Source: Rhizobium sp. Q54
GTDB lineage: Bacteria > Pseudomonadota > Alphaproteobacteria > Micropepsales > Micropepsaceae
Direction: 5' to 3'
Length of the DNA stretch: 64,000 bases
Assembly (NCBI GenBank): GCA_945860165.1
Contig: CAMAPL010000014.1
Location: 1-64,000 of the forward strand
Shown here: one piece after another, positions 36,030 through 45,228 of the stretch
Layout: every line of letters begins with the position of its first letter
Position numbering within the stretch: position 1 is the stretch's first letter
The notes under the pieces: model-generated
What the model saw: only the letters and a program-made list of their open reading frames with translations
Told to the model about the DNA's origin: nothing
The model's database searches: none
Made by a program: the position numbers and the translations under genes

Positions 36030-36794
36030 TCACACGATAGCGCGGACGATAAAATAGAAAATGGACGGTGCGACCAGGCAGCCAAAGCCGGTATGGAATG
36101 TGGCGGTGAGGGCGCCATAGGGCACAAGCCGCCGGTCGGTGGCCGCCAACCCCGCGGAAACGCCGCTGACAGTGCCCATCAAGCCGCCGAATACCATCGC
36201 GGTCCTGGGATTGTTGAGACCGATCATGCTGGCAATAAACGGCGTGCCGATCATCACCAGCACGGCCTTGAACACGCCGGTGGCAATCGACAGGGCGATC
36301 ACGGAAGAATCCGCGCCGATGGCGGCGCCTGTGACCGGGCCGACGATATAGGTCACCGCGCCGGCGCCGATCGTGGTCATGGAAATGGCATCAGTATAGC
36401 CATAGGCGGCTGCCGCCAGCGCCCCGACGATGAAAGGCAGGATGGTGCCCAGCACCAGTGCCACCGCCCCGATCAGCCCGGCTTTTTTTGCTTTTTCGAC
36501 ATCCACTTCGAAAGCGGTCGCGACGATGGCGAAGTCCCGCAACATGGCACCGCCCATCAACCCGATGCCGGAGAGTATGGAAATGTCCGCCAACCCGCTC
36601 TTGCCGCCGGTCATCGTTCCGCCCCAGAAGGCCAGCGCTAGTCCGATCACGATGGCAATGGCCGAGCCATGAACCCTGTTCATGGTGAGATATTTCGACA
36701 ATGCCGCCGACAGCCACATCACCAGACCGACAAAGGCGAAGGCGGTCAGCAGGGCATTGACCTGAAGCGCGTGGGAAATCGCCTGCGTGATCAT
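36030..36794 (-). CDS. madM: Malonate transporter, MadM subunit
   Basis: A 254-residue inner-membrane subunit of the two-component Na+/malonate symporter, with about eight hydrophobic helices. The ATG at 36794 overlaps the MadL stop by 4 nt. Segments such as SKYLTMNRVHGSAIAIVIG, GIGLMGGAMLRDFAIV and GLAATDRRLVPYGAL match MadM. It works with MadL to import malonate. The adjacent malonyl-CoA synthetase would trap the imported malonate. The amidase follows downstream. Confidence 0.92.
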   Translation of the reverse strand: MITQAISHALQVNALLTAFAFVGLVMWLSAALSKYLTMNRVHGSAIAIVIGLALAFWGGTMTGGKSGLADISILSGIGLMGGAMLRDFAIVATAFEVDVEKAKKAGLIGAVALVLGTILPFIVGALAAAAYGYTDAISMTTIGAGAVTYIVGPVTGAAIGADSSVIALSIATGVFKAVLVMIGTPFIASMIGLNNPRTAMVFGGLMGTVSGVSAGLAATDRRLVPYGALTATFHTGFGCLVAPSIFYFIVRAIV

Positions 36795-37234
36795 CGCACC
36801 ACGCTCCCCAGACCGTCCTGCTGGGCAAGCTTGGGTGTCAAGGCGCCCTCCCGGGCTTCGATCTCGTCCATGGTCTCGACCTGGCCGCTCAGCCGGCTGA
36901 TCAGGGCGACGGCGGCGAAGCAGGCCAGAACGGTTCCGGTGGCCGCGATCGCCACCATAGGCCCCGACTTCACCGCCCCGACGACGTTCTGGTTGGCGGC
37001 CATGGCCACGACAATGGGAATGTAGAAGGCGGCCCAAAATCCGACGCCGAGCTTGATGCCTTCATTGAGCATCCCGCGCCGCACCAGCCAGTGACGGCCC
37101 GCGATCAGCGCGATCATCGCCAGGCCGACGCCGCCGACATTGGCCTTCACCCCCAACGCCATGCCCAGTAGGTCGCCCAGAATGGCGCCAAGCAGGGTGC
37201 AGATCGCCAGTAGTGCGACGCCGGAAATGGTCAA
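36791..37234 (-). CDS. madL: Malonate transporter, MadL subunit
   Basis: A 147-residue membrane subunit, first gene of the minus-strand malonate operon. Four hydrophobic helices are visible; GDLLGMALGVKANVGGVGLAM and GVGFWAAFYIPIVVAMAANQNVV match MadL. It is divergent from the malonyl-CoA synthetase gene with 72 nt between the starts. Its stop overlaps the MadM start, which couples the two subunits. Confidence 0.92.
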   Translation of the reverse strand: MTISGVALLAICTLLGAILGDLLGMALGVKANVGGVGLAMIALIAGRHWLVRRGMLNEGIKLGVGFWAAFYIPIVVAMAANQNVVGAVKSGPMVAIAATGTVLACFAAVALISRLSGQVETMDEIEAREGALTPKLAQQDGLGSVVR

Positions 37235-37306
37235 AGCTTCGCGCCCCCGCGCAAGATTGCGAAACTAACCGTATACATATGCGCGAAGAACAGTAGAGAA
37301 TTTTCG
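37235..37306. promoter_or_regulatory. Divergent promoter region of the malonate module
   Basis: A 72-nt gap between madL and matB. It contains a GTATAC palindrome next to CATATG (37271-37281), a possible regulator-binding site. Known MatR operators are also TATAC-centred, but no full operator was matched. No regulator gene lies in the module. Confidence 0.4.
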
Positions 37307-38812
37307 ATGGCCGACAATCTCTTCCAACGATTTGTGCAAAGCGCGACCGAGCCCGACAAGGCATTTTTGCTGCCGCCGGGGTGTGCGCCGATCAGTTTCA
37401 TCCAGGCCTTCGCCGCGGCTGCCCGCTTTGCCCATGTCCTGGTTCGGCATGGCGTCCAGCCGGGAGATCGCGTTGCGGTTCAGGTCGAGAAAAGCCCCGA
37501 AGCGTTGTTCCTGTATCTCGCCTGCCTTCGCGCCGGCGCGGTTTATCTGCCGCTCAACACCGGATATACGCCCAGTGAACTGGCCTATTTTGTCGGCGAC
37601 GCCGAACCGCGCCTGTTCGTCTGCGGCGAGAAGAGCAGGGCGGCCATCGCCGTCGCGCTGCCGGCGACGGAATTCCTCACCCTCAGCGATGACGGGACGT
37701 CTGGCTCGCTGGCCGCCGAAGCCGCCGCCTGTTCGTCCGATTTTGCGGACGCTGATGTCTCGATGGACGACTTGGCGTCCATTCTTTACACCTCCGGCAC
37801 CACCGGGCGCTCCAAGGGCGCGATGCTGACGCATGGCAATCTGTTTTCGAATGCGCAGACCTTGAAGGGAGCATGGCATTTCTCAGGCAAGGACGTTCTG
37901 GTCCACGCCCTGCCGCTGTTTCATATCCACGGGCTGTTCGTGGCCAGCAATGTCAGCCTGGTATCCGGCGCGGGCATGATCCTGCTGCCCAAGTTCGATC
38001 TGGACGCTATTTTTGCTGCCTTGCCGGGCGCCAGCGTGATGATGGGCGTGCCCACCTTCTACACACGGATGCTGCAGGACCCGCGCCTGAACCAGGACAG
38101 AGCCCGTCATATGCGGCTGTTTGTTTCCGGGTCGGCGCCGCTGCTGGCTGACACCCATCGTCAATGGCAGGATCGCACTGGTCACGCGATCCTGGAACGC
38201 TATGGCATGACCGAAACCAATATGAACACCTCCAATCCCTATGACGGTGCGCGCATTCCCGGTTCGGTCGGTCTGCCCTTGCCCGGTGTCGAAGTGCGGA
38301 TCGCGGACAAGGGTGGTCAGACCCTCGCGCAGGGTGATATCGGGATGATCGAAGTGCGGGGGCCCAACGTGTTCAAGGGCTATTGGCGGATGCCTGAAAA
38401 GACCGCCGCCGAGTTTCGTCCCGACGGATTTTTCATCACGGGTGATCTGGGGACTGTGGATGCCAATGGCTATTTGCACATTGTCGGCCGCGACAAGGAC
38501 CTGATAATCAGCGGCGGCCTCAACATCTACCCCAAGGAAATCGAGAGCCTGCTGGATGAATTGCCAGGGGTCGAGGAATCGGCGGTGGTCGGACTGCCGC
38601 ACAATGATTTCGGCGAAGGCGTCACCGCTTTTATCGTAAAAAAGCAGGGCGCGGCCATAACCGAAAAACAGGTTCTGAATGCGCTGGACGAAAAGCTGGC
38701 CCGCTTCAAGCATCCCAAGCGCGTGATGTTCGTCGAACAGCTTCCCCGCAACACGATGGGCAAGGTGCAGAAAAGTCTGATGCGCGAGACGTTCAAGGCC
38801 CTCTATAGCTAG
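37307..38812 (+). CDS. matB: Malonyl-CoA synthetase (acyl-adenylate-forming)
   Basis: A 501-residue ANL-superfamily ligase that joins malonate to CoA via malonyl-AMP. The P-loop-like motif YTSGTTGRSKGAMLTH is at about 162-177; ERYGMTETNMN is the A5 region; DGFFITGDLG and the hinge DKDLIISGGLNIYPKEIE follow. The C-terminal catalytic Lys is in PRNTMGKVQK. Length and these motifs fit MatB. It is divergent from madL/madM, which supply malonate. The other half of a rhizobial mat operon (malonyl-CoA decarboxylase) is not present here. Confidence 0.9.
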   Translation: MADNLFQRFVQSATEPDKAFLLPPGCAPISFIQAFAAAARFAHVLVRHGVQPGDRVAVQVEKSPEALFLYLACLRAGAVYLPLNTGYTPSELAYFVGDAEPRLFVCGEKSRAAIAVALPATEFLTLSDDGTSGSLAAEAAACSSDFADADVSMDDLASILYTSGTTGRSKGAMLTHGNLFSNAQTLKGAWHFSGKDVLVHALPLFHIHGLFVASNVSLVSGAGMILLPKFDLDAIFAALPGASVMMGVPTFYTRMLQDPRLNQDRARHMRLFVSGSAPLLADTHRQWQDRTGHAILERYGMTETNMNTSNPYDGARIPGSVGLPLPGVEVRIADKGGQTLAQGDIGMIEVRGPNVFKGYWRMPEKTAAEFRPDGFFITGDLGTVDANGYLHIVGRDKDLIISGGLNIYPKEIESLLDELPGVEESAVVGLPHNDFGEGVTAFIVKKQGAAITEKQVLNALDEKLARFKHPKRVMFVEQLPRNTMGKVQKSLMRETFKALYS

Positions 38813-39010
38813 TTCAGCACGAACCGGCTGTTCACCTCGGTGAGGGGATGGGCTTGCCCTTCCAGACGAATTCTCAGGCCCGGCTACGGAGAGCGCCATC
38901 GCCACATAATGAAGATTTATCACGACGTCCCTGATTATTCTTTGGTAGAACTGGATTATACATTCGCAGGAAGCGCCAGCCTCAATAGCCAAAAACAAGG
39001 ATCACCGCCC

Positions 39011-40048
39011 ATGAAATCGTTTGATGAAAATGCCGCGCGGCAACCCATCCTGTCGCGCCGCCTGGCCATTCAGGGAATGGCCGCCGGGGCGTCGATGGCG
39101 CTTGCGCCCGAAGCGCTGGCGCAGGCCCGTGAAACGAGCCCGGAAGATTTCACCCGGCTGATGAAGGAATTGTCCAACTGGAATCGCTGGGGAAAGGACG
39201 ACGAAATGGGTGCGGTCAATCTGATCACGCCCGCCAAGCGCAGGCAGGCAGTGGGCCTGGTGCGGGAAGGTGCCTCCTTCTCGATGGCGCGAAATGCCGA
39301 AACCCAGCCGGCGGTGGACAATCCCACACCCATCATCCGCAAGACCACACGGGCGGGCAAGGATGCGCCCAGCGTGGGAAGCGGCGGCACTGGCGACAGT
39401 TTCTTCATTGCCTATCACGGCTATGTCCACACCCACTTGGATTCGCTCTGTCACTTTCTCTATGACGGGAAAATGTACAACGGGCATTCCAAGGACGAGG
39501 TGACTGACCAGGGCGCGGCGAAGAACAGTGTCCTCAACTACAAGAACGGTATCATCACGCGCGGCGTGTTAATGGACATGGCGCGCTACAAGGGCGTGGA
39601 CTATCTCGAGCCGGGTACTCCGATCTATCCGGAAGACCTGGAAGGTTGGGAAAAGCAGGCCCGTGTTAAAGTGCAGCCCGGCGATGTGATGCTCGTGCGC
39701 ACCGGGCGCTGGGCGCGGCGCGATGCGCGAGGGCCATGGTCGATCCAGCAGGATGGACTGGCAGGGCTGCACATGAGCTGCGCCAAGTGGATGCGGGCCC
39801 GCGATGTCGCTATCCTGGGCGGCGACGGCGCGCAGGACGTCCTGCCATCCGGCGTGGCCGGCATCAATCAGCCGATCCATCTGCTTTCCATTGTCGCCAT
39901 GGGCATGCCGATCTTCGACAATTGCGATCTGGAACTGATCGGGCGCGAAGCGGAAAAGCGCAAGCGCTGGGAATTCCTGGTGACGGCGTCGCCGGCGGCG
40001 GTACCGGGCGCCACCGGATCGGTGCTGAACCCAATCGCAACCTTCTAA
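39011..40048 (+). CDS. Cyclase-family metal hydrolase with Tat signal
   Basis: A 345-residue protein of the kynurenine-formamidase-like cyclase family. The ATG at 39011 has AAGGA upstream; further in-frame sequence is not typical. An N-terminal Tat-like signal (SRRLAIQGMAAGASM, cleavage after EALAQ) suggests export in folded, metal-loaded form. The metal motif is HTHLDSLCHF, followed by MYNGH. The C-terminal part, DVAILGGDGAQDVLPSG and INQPIHLLSIVAMGMPI, is typical of the exported bacterial branch. The substrate is unknown. The flavoprotein gene starts 36 nt downstream. Confidence 0.85.
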   Translation: MKSFDENAARQPILSRRLAIQGMAAGASMALAPEALAQARETSPEDFTRLMKELSNWNRWGKDDEMGAVNLITPAKRRQAVGLVREGASFSMARNAETQPAVDNPTPIIRKTTRAGKDAPSVGSGGTGDSFFIAYHGYVHTHLDSLCHFLYDGKMYNGHSKDEVTDQGAAKNSVLNYKNGIITRGVLMDMARYKGVDYLEPGTPIYPEDLEGWEKQARVKVQPGDVMLVRTGRWARRDARGPWSIQQDGLAGLHMSCAKWMRARDVAILGGDGAQDVLPSGVAGINQPIHLLSIVAMGMPIFDNCDLELIGREAEKRKRWEFLVTASPAAVPGATGSVLNPIATF

Positions 40049-40084
40049 CTGTTCATCTGCGAGTGGGACCGGCATAACCCCGCC

Positions 40085-41266
40085 ATGGAACGGTGGGATG
40101 TGGTGGTAGTCGGTGCGGGGGCGGCGGGCATGATGTGCGCCGCTGTCGCCGGCCAGCGTGGCCGCAAGGTGCTGGTGCTCGATTCCGCAAAAAAGCCCGG
40201 CGAGAAGATACGCATTTCCGGTGGTGGGCGCTGCAATTTCACCAATCTTCACGCCACGCCGACGCAGTTCCTGTCGGATAATCCGCATTTCTGCATCTCG
40301 GCGCTCAGCCGCTACAAGCCCGCCGATTTCATCGCACTATTGAAGCTCTACAAGATCGGATGGCACGAGAAAACTCTTGGCCAGTTGTTCTGCGACGGCT
40401 CGGCGGTCCAGATCGTCGACATGCTGCTGTCCGAGATGAAAGCGGCGGATGCAGTGCTGCGGCTGGGCGTCACGGTTCAGTATATCGAAAAGACGTTGTC
40501 GGGTTTTTCGCTGCAGCTGTCGTCCGGCGAGGTGCTGGAATTCGGCGCGCTGGTGGTGGCGAGTGGCGGCAAGTCCATCCCCAAGATGGGTGCGACGGAT
40601 TTCGGTTACCGCCTGGCAGAGCAGTTCGGGCTGCGGCTAACACCAACCCGGCCTGGGCTGGTGCCGCTGACCTTCGATGAGCGGATGCTGGAGCGATTGG
40701 GGCCTCTGACGGGTGTCGCGCTTCCGGCCCGTGCAACCTGCGGCAAGGCGGCGTTCGACGAAGCGCTTCTGTTCACCCATCGTGGCCTCAGCGGGCCGGC
40801 GATCCTGCAGATTTCGTCCTATTGGCGCGAAGGCCAGGAAATTGTCCTGGACCTTTTGCCGGGCAGGGATGTGCTGGAAGCGCTGCGAGCCGCCCGCCAG
40901 CAGAACGGTAAACAGTCGCCCCATAACTTCCTGTCCACCCTGCTACCGCGCCGGCTCGCCAAGGCCATCGCCGACCTGCCGGACGCTGAGGGGCCCCTAG
41001 GCGGGCTGCCTGACGAGAAGCTGCGAAAGCTGGCGGCGGACATCAACGGCTGGTGCGTCGTGCCGTCGGGAACAGAGGGTTACCGCACCGCTGAAGTCAC
41101 CCTGGGCGGGGTGGATACCCGCGACCTTGATTCCAAGACCATGCAGGCAAAGGCGGTTCCGGGCCTTCATTTCATTGGTGAGGTGGTGGACGTAACTGGC
41201 TGGCTAGGCGGTTATAATTTCCAATGGGCCTGGGCTTCTGGTTGGTGCGCCGGCCAGGCGGCCTGA
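40085..41266 (+). CDS. HI0933/YhiN-type FAD-dependent oxidoreductase
   Basis: A 393-residue flavoprotein of the HI0933/BaiN family. The FAD Rossmann motif VVVGAGAAGMMCAAVAGQRG is at the N-terminus; the characteristic RISGGGRCNFTN lies at about 41-52, and LFTHRGLSGPAILQISSYW around residue 228. The C-terminal GEVVDVTGWLGGYNFQWAW closes the FAD site and ends as expected. The substrate is unknown; family members act on varied organic molecules. It follows the cyclase gene by 36 nt. Confidence 0.92.
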   Translation: MERWDVVVVGAGAAGMMCAAVAGQRGRKVLVLDSAKKPGEKIRISGGGRCNFTNLHATPTQFLSDNPHFCISALSRYKPADFIALLKLYKIGWHEKTLGQLFCDGSAVQIVDMLLSEMKAADAVLRLGVTVQYIEKTLSGFSLQLSSGEVLEFGALVVASGGKSIPKMGATDFGYRLAEQFGLRLTPTRPGLVPLTFDERMLERLGPLTGVALPARATCGKAAFDEALLFTHRGLSGPAILQISSYWREGQEIVLDLLPGRDVLEALRAARQQNGKQSPHNFLSTLLPRRLAKAIADLPDAEGPLGGLPDEKLRKLAADINGWCVVPSGTEGYRTAEVTLGGVDTRDLDSKTMQAKAVPGLHFIGEVVDVTGWLGGYNFQWAWASGWCAGQAA

Positions 41267-41420
41267 GGAAAAATCGGGAACTGGCTTTCCGGCGCGCAGA
41301 ACCTCTCAGTCCACTGTTTCCTTTAATAAAACCTGATAAGATCGAGTCAAATAACGATACACCGCGCCGTGCGGATGTGTGGCAACCGGGTCGCCCGGTT
41401 GGGGGAAGCTTGGAGTAGTG

Positions 41421-43877
41421 ATGTTGCCGACCGCCAAATCCACCGGGCTGGCTGGAAAATTGGCTGCCGCAGCCGGTTTTTTCGCGCTTACGACGGCTGC
41501 CGGCCTGGCGCTGCTGGGACAGGCCACGGCCGATACCGTATCTGCCACACCGGCCGTCCATACGGCTGCAACCTTGTCGTCCGTAATGCCTGCGGACCGC
41601 CAGCGCATGCTCACCCAGTTCTGCTCGGGCTGTCACAATGACAAGTCCAAAACCGCCGGCATGTCGGTCATGCCGCTGCAGGCCGACAATATCGGCGCCC
41701 ATACCGCCACCTGGGAGAAAATTCTCCGCCGGGTGAGCCTGGGCGAAATGCCGCCCCGTGGCATGAAACGTCCGTCCAAGGAAGATATCGCCAGTTTCAC
41801 CCAATGGCTGGAAACCTCCCTGGACAAGATGGGCGCCGCCAATCCCGATCCGGGCCGCGCCACCCTTCGCCGCCTGAACCGGGCGGAATATGCCAATGCC
41901 GTGCGCGACCTTCTCGATCTTCAGGTGGATGTGAGCGCCGATCTTCCCATCGACGATTCCGGCTATGGCTTCGACAATATCGCCGATGTTCTGACTGTTT
42001 CGCGCACCCTGATGGACAAATACATCCGGGTTGGCAGCAGGGTCAGCCGCACCGCCACCGGCCTGCTGTCGCGCAGCGCCGTGGTGAGCGAGCACAAGCT
42101 TTCCAAAGATCCTTACGTCAACGAGCGTGCGAATGACGATCTTCCGCTGGGTTCGCGCGGAGGTGGCTCGTTCAAATTCTATGCGCCCTATGATGCCAAT
42201 TACACCATCATCGTGAACCTCAATCCGGGGCTGGGTGCCGATATCCAGAAAAATCCCGCCGACCGGATAGAGACCAAGGTCGCGCTGACGGCGGGTCTGC
42301 ACACCATCGGCGCCTCGTTCCGCAAGAACATGGCGCTGGAGACGACGCTGGCGCCCCGGACCATTGCCCAGCTGCGCATGCCCAAGCCGGCGACGGCGCC
42401 GCCGCCTCTGACCCTCGACATTCAGGTGGATGGCGTCCGCAGTAGCAATGTCGCCGTGCTGGCCCAGGCGCTGGGATTCCAGGATGCCGGCATTGCGCAC
42501 ACCGACGTTATTGCTGCCCGCGATGTGCAGTCTATTTCGGTCGCGGGGCCGTATGAGATCAAGGGCGCTGGCGACACGCCCAGTCGCCGGAAAATCTTCA
42601 TTTGCCGTCCGTCCGAGCAGCTGTCGGAAACCGCCTGCGCCCGCAAGATCCTCGGCACCTTGGCGCGCCATGCCTATCGCCGCCCGGTGACGGGCGCCGA
42701 TATCGCGCCGTTGATGACCATGTACAATGAAGGCCGCCGGGCCAGCGATTTCGATCATGGCATCGAAGGCGCTCTGGAAGTCATTCTGGCCTCGCCCAAT
42801 TTCCTCTTCCTGCGCGAGACCGATCCGCCGCGCAGCAAGCCGGGCAGCGTGCGTCGGATCAGCGATGTCGAACTGGCCTCGCGGCTGTCGCTGTTCCTCT
42901 GGAGCAGCATTCCGGACGAAGAACTGCTCGCCACGGCCGAGCGCGGCCAGCTCGGCAAGCCCGCGGTTCTGCAGCAACAGGTCACGCGCATGCTGGTTGA
43001 CCCGCGCGCCAAGGCGCTGACGGCCAATTTCGCGGGCCAGTGGCTGCATCTGCGCCGCCTGGAAGCCCAGAAGCCGGACAAGGCGGCATTCCCCGATTTC
43101 GACCAGCGCCTCCGCACCGCTATGCTGACGGAAACGGAAATGTTCTTTGAAACCGTGATCCGTGAAAATCGCAGCGCGCTGGATTTTCTGGACGCCGATT
43201 ACACCTTCGTTAACCAGCGGCTGGCCGAGCATTACGGCATACCGGGCATCTATGGCACGACGTTTCGCAAGGTGAAGCTCGATCCGGCCCTGCGACGCGG
43301 CGGCTTGCTGGGGCAGGCGAGCATTCTCACCGTGACCTCCTATAACAACCGCACCTCGGTGGTGCTGCGCGGCAAGTGGATTTTGGAGAATATCCTGGCC
43401 GCGCCGCCGCCGCCGCCGCCGCCGGATATTCCGGCCCTGAACGACGCCAAGAACGGCAAGCTGCTGAGCGTCCGTGAGCAGATGGAAATGCATCGCGCCA
43501 ATCCGATTTGCGCCTCCTGCCACACCAAGATGGACCCGCTGGGCTTCAGCCTGGAAAATTACGATGCGGTGGGCGCCTGGCGGGCCAGTTTTGCCGGAAA
43601 GCCGATCGACGCCACGGCGGTGCTGCCGGACGGCACGAAATTCGAGGGTCCCGCCGGGCTGCAGACCATCCTGATGGCCCGCAAGGGCCAGTTTGTGGAG
43701 GCGCTGACCGAGCGCCTGTTGACCTACGGCCTGGGTAGGGGCGTAGAATTCTACGATATGCCAGCCATTCGCGCTGTGCGTGACCAAGCCGCCAAGGATG
43801 ATTATCGCATGAATGCGATAATCATTGGGATTGTCCAAAGCGTTCCATTCGTCATGAAAAGGATACCGGAAAGATGA
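41421..43877 (+). CDS. Planctomycete-type cytochrome c/DUF1592-1588-1585 protein (locus 1)
   Basis: An 818-residue exported haem protein. The ATG at 41421 (ribosome site GGAG) gives a signal-like start. The N-terminal haem motif is FCSGCHND, Cys68/Cys71-His72. The multidomain body includes LRRLNRAEYANAVRDLLDL (DUF1587/1592 start), a beta-sandwich middle near residue 230-400 and the RRISDVELASRLSLFLWSS helix region. An APPPPPPPDIPAL linker leads to a second haem-type motif CASCHTKMDPLGFS (Cys697/Cys700-His701). The following DUF1552 gene overlaps by 4 nt. Family function is undescribed; redox handling of envelope substrates is inferred. Confidence 0.88.
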   Translation: MLPTAKSTGLAGKLAAAAGFFALTTAAGLALLGQATADTVSATPAVHTAATLSSVMPADRQRMLTQFCSGCHNDKSKTAGMSVMPLQADNIGAHTATWEKILRRVSLGEMPPRGMKRPSKEDIASFTQWLETSLDKMGAANPDPGRATLRRLNRAEYANAVRDLLDLQVDVSADLPIDDSGYGFDNIADVLTVSRTLMDKYIRVGSRVSRTATGLLSRSAVVSEHKLSKDPYVNERANDDLPLGSRGGGSFKFYAPYDANYTIIVNLNPGLGADIQKNPADRIETKVALTAGLHTIGASFRKNMALETTLAPRTIAQLRMPKPATAPPPLTLDIQVDGVRSSNVAVLAQALGFQDAGIAHTDVIAARDVQSISVAGPYEIKGAGDTPSRRKIFICRPSEQLSETACARKILGTLARHAYRRPVTGADIAPLMTMYNEGRRASDFDHGIEGALEVILASPNFLFLRETDPPRSKPGSVRRISDVELASRLSLFLWSSIPDEELLATAERGQLGKPAVLQQQVTRMLVDPRAKALTANFAGQWLHLRRLEAQKPDKAAFPDFDQRLRTAMLTETEMFFETVIRENRSALDFLDADYTFVNQRLAEHYGIPGIYGTTFRKVKLDPALRRGGLLGQASILTVTSYNNRTSVVLRGKWILENILAAPPPPPPPDIPALNDAKNGKLLSVREQMEMHRANPICASCHTKMDPLGFSLENYDAVGAWRASFAGKPIDATAVLPDGTKFEGPAGLQTILMARKGQFVEALTERLLTYGLGRGVEFYDMPAIRAVRDQAAKDDYRMNAIIIGIVQSVPFVMKRIPER

Positions 43878-45208
43878 TGATCACACGCAAAGCCATGGGC
43901 CGCCGCACTGTGTTGCGCGGCATGGGTACAACCGTCGCGCTGCCGCTGCTGGAGGCGATGGGCTCTTCGGCCAGTGCGGTGGAAACCGCCGCGGCGTCGC
44001 GCAAGCGCCTGCAGGTCATCTACACGCCGAACGGCATGGTGATGAAAGACTTCTTCCCGGCACAGACGGGTGAGGGCTATGCCATGTCGCCCATCCTCAA
44101 GCCGCTCGAACCCTATCGCGACCGTTTCGCGGTGGTCAGCGGGTTGGATCATATCCAGGCAGAAGCCCTGGGCGACGGCGCGGGAGACCATGCCCGCTGC
44201 TGCGGCACGTTCCTGACGGGCGTCCATGTCAAGAAGACCGACGGCGCCGGCATCAGCAACGGCATTTCGATGGACCAGGTCGTGGCCAAGAAGTTCGCCG
44301 AATACACCCAGATACCGTCGCTGGAGCTTGGCCTGGAATCCCCCAGCTTGGTGGGAAGCTGCGACAGCGGTTACAGCTGCGCCTATACCAACACCCTGTC
44401 GTGGTCTGGCCCGGCCTCGCCGATGCCGATCACCACCAATCCGCGCGAAGTGTTCGAGCGGCTGTTCGGCGAAAGCGACGTTGCCGATGCCAAGACGCGG
44501 CTGATGGAACTGAAGCGCCAGGCCAGCATCCTGGACCTGGTGTCGGAAGACGCCAAGCGCCTGTCGGTTTCGCTGGGCGCCAACGACAAGAAAAAAGTCG
44601 AAGAATATATGCAGTCCATCCGCGATCTCGAGCGCGGCATCCAGAAGCTGGAGCAGCGCGGCGCGGCGGTACAAATGCCGACCTATGCCCGCCCCGCCGG
44701 CATCCCGGATACGTTCCAGGACTATGCGCGCATGATGATCGACCTGCAGATCCTGGCGATGCAGGCGGACCTCACCCGCGTTGGCACGTTCATGATCGGC
44801 CGCGAGGGTAGCAACCACTCCTATCCGGAAATCGATGTGGCGGACGCCCATCATCCGATCAGCCATCACGGCAACGATCCGGAAAAGCTAGCCAAGCTGT
44901 CCAAGATCAACACCCTGCACATGGACCAAGTGGCTTATTACCTGAAGCGGATGAGTGAAACCAAGGAAGGTGAGGCCAGCCTGCTGGACAGCACGCTGTT
45001 CCTGGCCGGCGCCGGCCTGGCCGACCCCAACGAGCACAACCACAAGAACCTGCCGCTGATCGTTGGCGGTGGTGCGATCAAGGGCAATCGTCACTTCGAC
45101 GCCAAGAGCGTGCCAATGACCAACCTGATGCTTTCGATGATGGACATGCTGGGTCTGCATCAGGACAGTCTGGGCGACAGCACCAGCCGCCTGACAAACC
45201 TCGCATAG
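43874..45208 (+). CDS. DUF1552 exported protein, locus 1
   Basis: A 444-residue protein of the DUF1552 family, almost always encoded next to DUF1592 proteins. The N-terminus has a Tat-like GRRTVLRGMGTTVALPL signal. Family segments such as LQVIYTPNGMVMKDFFP, a VVSGLDHIQAEALGDGAGDHARC stretch split around the metal-like cluster, SHHGNDPEKLAKLSKIN and SLLDSTLFLAGAGLADPNEH are present. The family resembles alkaline-phosphatase/sulfatase-type folds. It probably works with the DUF1592 haem protein in the periplasm. It overlaps that gene by 4 nt and precedes the ankyrin gene by 20 nt. Confidence 0.88.
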   Translation: MMITRKAMGRRTVLRGMGTTVALPLLEAMGSSASAVETAAASRKRLQVIYTPNGMVMKDFFPAQTGEGYAMSPILKPLEPYRDRFAVVSGLDHIQAEALGDGAGDHARCCGTFLTGVHVKKTDGAGISNGISMDQVVAKKFAEYTQIPSLELGLESPSLVGSCDSGYSCAYTNTLSWSGPASPMPITTNPREVFERLFGESDVADAKTRLMELKRQASILDLVSEDAKRLSVSLGANDKKKVEEYMQSIRDLERGIQKLEQRGAAVQMPTYARPAGIPDTFQDYARMMIDLQILAMQADLTRVGTFMIGREGSNHSYPEIDVADAHHPISHHGNDPEKLAKLSKINTLHMDQVAYYLKRMSETKEGEASLLDSTLFLAGAGLADPNEHNHKNLPLIVGGGAIKGNRHFDAKSVPMTNLMLSMMDMLGLHQDSLGDSTSRLTNLA

Positions 45209-45228
45209 GTTCGGGCGGCGTAGAGCAG

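Noticed and set aside
43402-43430. GCC repeat as a phase-variation tract
   Set aside because: It encodes the poly-Pro linker typical of DUF1592 proteins; the unit is three bases, so slippage would not shift the frame.
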